NCBI GenBank assembly: GCA_046349875.1
Contig: JAXMBN010000021.1
Location: forward strand, 1 to 64,000
Reading direction: 5' to 3'
Source of the DNA: JAXMBN01 sp046349875
GTDB lineage: Bacteria; Planctomycetota; Planctomycetia; Pirellulales; Pirellulaceae
Length of the DNA: 64,000 bases
This document shows positions 63,596 to 64,000 of the stretch, piece after piece; positions within the stretch are counted from its first letter, which is position 1, and each line of letters opens with the position of its first letter. Below the pieces are notes generated by a model that was not told the DNA's origin, ran no database searches, and saw nothing but the letters and a program-made list of their open reading frames with translations. The position numbers were made by a program, and so were the translations under genes.

Positions 63596-64000
63596 ATGAA
63601 TCACTCCATTCGAATTCTGGTTATCTTTGGGTTCGTATTTACGGTTATTGCCGAGGTAGTGGCCGGAACCGACAACTGGGTGATCGCGCCTCAGTTGTGT
63701 AGCGGACGAGCCTATTCCGATGCGGCGAAAGAAGCGAATTGGAAATACGATCAGGAACAGCAGGTTTCGTTTGCTTCGGTCGAAAGCAAGGCAATGTTCC
63801 TCCGCATGCTACCCGGCGAGGCGTCGAGTTTTGTGGTGGACGTCAAGTTGCGGATGCCAGAGGATACACAGTGTCGATTGACGGTTGGCGAATCGATCAT
63901 CAACCTCAGGAAAATGGGGGCTCGCATCCAATTGCTCAACGGAGATCGAGTAATCTCGGTCGATCATCATGAAGATTCAGGCGGATGGACACAGCTCAGC
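63596..64000 (+). CDS. Exported hypothetical protein, 3' partial
   Basis: The frame runs from ATG 63596 (AAGGA at 8-9 nt) to the window end without a stop, at least 135 codons. Signal peptide: MNHSIRILVIFGFVFTVIAE, cleaved near VVA/GTDNW. The mature part starts TDNWVIAPQLCSGRAYSDAA and is strand-rich (SSFVVDVKLRM; CRLTVGESIINLR). Function unknown; the C-terminus lies outside the window. Confidence 0.7.
   Translation, partial: MNHSIRILVIFGFVFTVIAEVVAGTDNWVIAPQLCSGRAYSDAAKEANWKYDQEQQVSFASVESKAMFLRMLPGEASSFVVDVKLRMPEDTQCRLTVGESIINLRKMGARIQLLNGDRVISVDHHEDSGGWTQLS

Overview
This window looks like chromosomal DNA of a planctomycete, probably of the Pirellulales lineage. That call is inferred from gene content: a tetrahydromethanopterin-linked dehydrogenase, a Ser/Thr kinase with a C-terminal membrane segment and helical repeats, Cys-rich secreted proteins, many PAS/GAF kinases, and scattered palindromic intergenic repeats. 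No rRNA, tRNA or CRISPR array was seen.

Layout. 1-5 kb: end of an S41 protease, a methylene-H4MPT dehydrogenase-like gene, ndk, a TPR protein and small proteins. 5-12.3 kb: an accessory island of unrecognised membrane/lipoprotein genes, an IS3-type element, and a repeat family with hairpins, including a roughly 300-bp tandem array. 12.3-20.3 kb: a peptidase that fuses M14 and S9 domains, lpd, dnaA and a Cys-rich secreted protein. 21.2-30.4 kb: pntA-pntB, then a branched-chain cluster (cimA-valS-prenyltransferase-like). This cluster is preceded by a very clear Ile/Val leader peptide with mutually exclusive terminator and antiterminator hairpins. 30.5-48.4 kb: a complete group 1h-type (high-affinity, formerly group 5) [NiFe]-hydrogenase locus. 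It holds the structural subunits, an endopeptidase, hypF, hypBA and hypCDE, a Ni-transporter-like protein, a DUF1641 protein, a NifU-Rieske fusion, NHL and TPR proteins, and a two-component system encoded with hypAB. 48.4-56.2 kb: a solute-binding protein paired with a hybrid kinase, then a 1367-aa multi-PAS kinase. 56.5-64 kb: a Cys-rich surface/outer-membrane protein, a Ser/Thr kinase, a lipoprotein, a second repeat cluster and small membrane proteins, ending in a truncated gene.

How the genes work together. The hydrogenase block looks self-sufficient for making and loading a H2-oxidising enzyme. Rieske/NifU, DUF1641, TPR and NHL proteins are the candidate electron-transfer or scaffold partners, because no cytochrome b subunit is encoded. 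The cimA-valS leader would tie isoleucine synthesis and valyl-tRNA synthetase to the supply of charged tRNA-Ile and tRNA-Val.

Caution on the sequence. Several conserved genes carry small indels or stops at otherwise intact sites: pntA near 21.8 kb, cimA near 25.1 and 25.36 kb, the valS 3' end near 29.2 kb, a sensor kinase near 35.2 kb, and a signal peptide at 57.59 kb. Residual consensus errors are the simplest explanation, but real pseudogenisation cannot be excluded from sequence alone.
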